Shown here in pieces: positions 6,611 to 6,643 of a stretch of 6,643 nt of DNA. The stretch is from positions 1 through 6,643 of the forward strand of contig JAEZZN010000062.1 of the NCBI GenBank assembly GCA_023418535.1. Reading direction: 5' to 3'. The notes beneath the pieces are model-generated. The model had not been told where the DNA came from and ran no database searches. It saw nothing but the letters and a program-made list of their open reading frames with translations. Source of the DNA: Bacillota bacterium. Lineage in GTDB: Bacteria; Bacillota_A; Clostridia; Tissierellales; Peptoniphilaceae. Each line of letters starts with the position of its first letter. Position 1 is the first letter of the stretch. A program made the position numbers and the translations under genes.

Positions 6611-6643
6611 TATTACAAAAGTTACCTATTATCATGGTATGCG
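6594..6643 (+). CDS. Probable start of a further operon gene, cut off by the window end
   Basis: From GTG 6594 a frame stays open to the last base: 16 full codons beginning (M)DLKDNITKV and going on TYYHGM. It overlaps the permease stop by 17 nt and has AGAGGAG 9 nt before it, which is a normal arrangement for a tightly packed operon. The first residues are charged and polar with no signal peptide or lipobox, so this does not look like the start of a solute-binding protein; a cytoplasmic enzyme acting on the imported compound would fit the place. The family cannot be named from so few residues. A chance open frame is possible over 50 bases. Confidence 0.45.
   Translation, partial: MDLKDNITKVTYYHGM

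Noticed and set aside
1..6643. CRISPR array, tRNA/rRNA, insertion sequence or phage genes
   Set aside because: No regularly spaced direct repeats, no RNA-gene signature sequences, no transposase or terminal inverted repeats were seen on either strand.

Overview
The window comes from a very AT-rich, low-GC Gram-positive (Firmicutes-type) genome. Signs of this are strong AGGAGG-like ribosome-binding sites, TTGnnn-17/18-TATAAT promoters, intrinsic terminators, a PASTA-domain protein end and AT-biased codon use. TGA is used as a stop and TGG for tryptophan, so this is not a Mycoplasma-type code. The base composition and gene content would suit an anaerobic coccus of the Peptoniphilaceae/Helcococcus kind, but genus is an inference that the sequence cannot settle.

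Layout, left to right. (1) Positions 1-300 hold the 3' end of a + strand gene for a PASTA-domain cell-wall protein (a Ser/Thr kinase or a penicillin-binding protein). (2) A perfect 14-bp hairpin at 304-344 serves as a shared terminator for two convergent units. (3) A two-gene − strand operon (2986 down to 348) encodes a 486-residue FAD/NAD(P)-binding flavoprotein of the COG4529/PF13454 kind and, coupled to it by a TAATG overlap, a 392-residue three-helix membrane protein that I do not recognise. (4) A 140-bp extremely AT-rich divergent promoter region follows. (5) A + strand monocistronic gene (3127-3723) encodes a single-pass membrane protein with a DUF5412-like outer domain and low-complexity ends, closed by a textbook terminator. 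(6) A new promoter overlaps the T-tract of that terminator and drives a CUT1-type ABC importer operon: ATPase (3825-4907), permease 1 (4909-5787) and permease 2 (5795-6610). A probable further gene starts at GTG 6594 and runs off the window.

The importer genes are packed with gaps of 1 and 7 nt and then a 17-nt overlap, so they are one transcript. The second permease resembles UgpE (glycerol-3-phosphate type) more than MalG, but no solute-binding protein is in the window, so the substrate is open. The least understood part is the flavoprotein/membrane-protein pair. Its tight coupling, own promoter and own terminator make it a self-contained two-component unit of unknown function.
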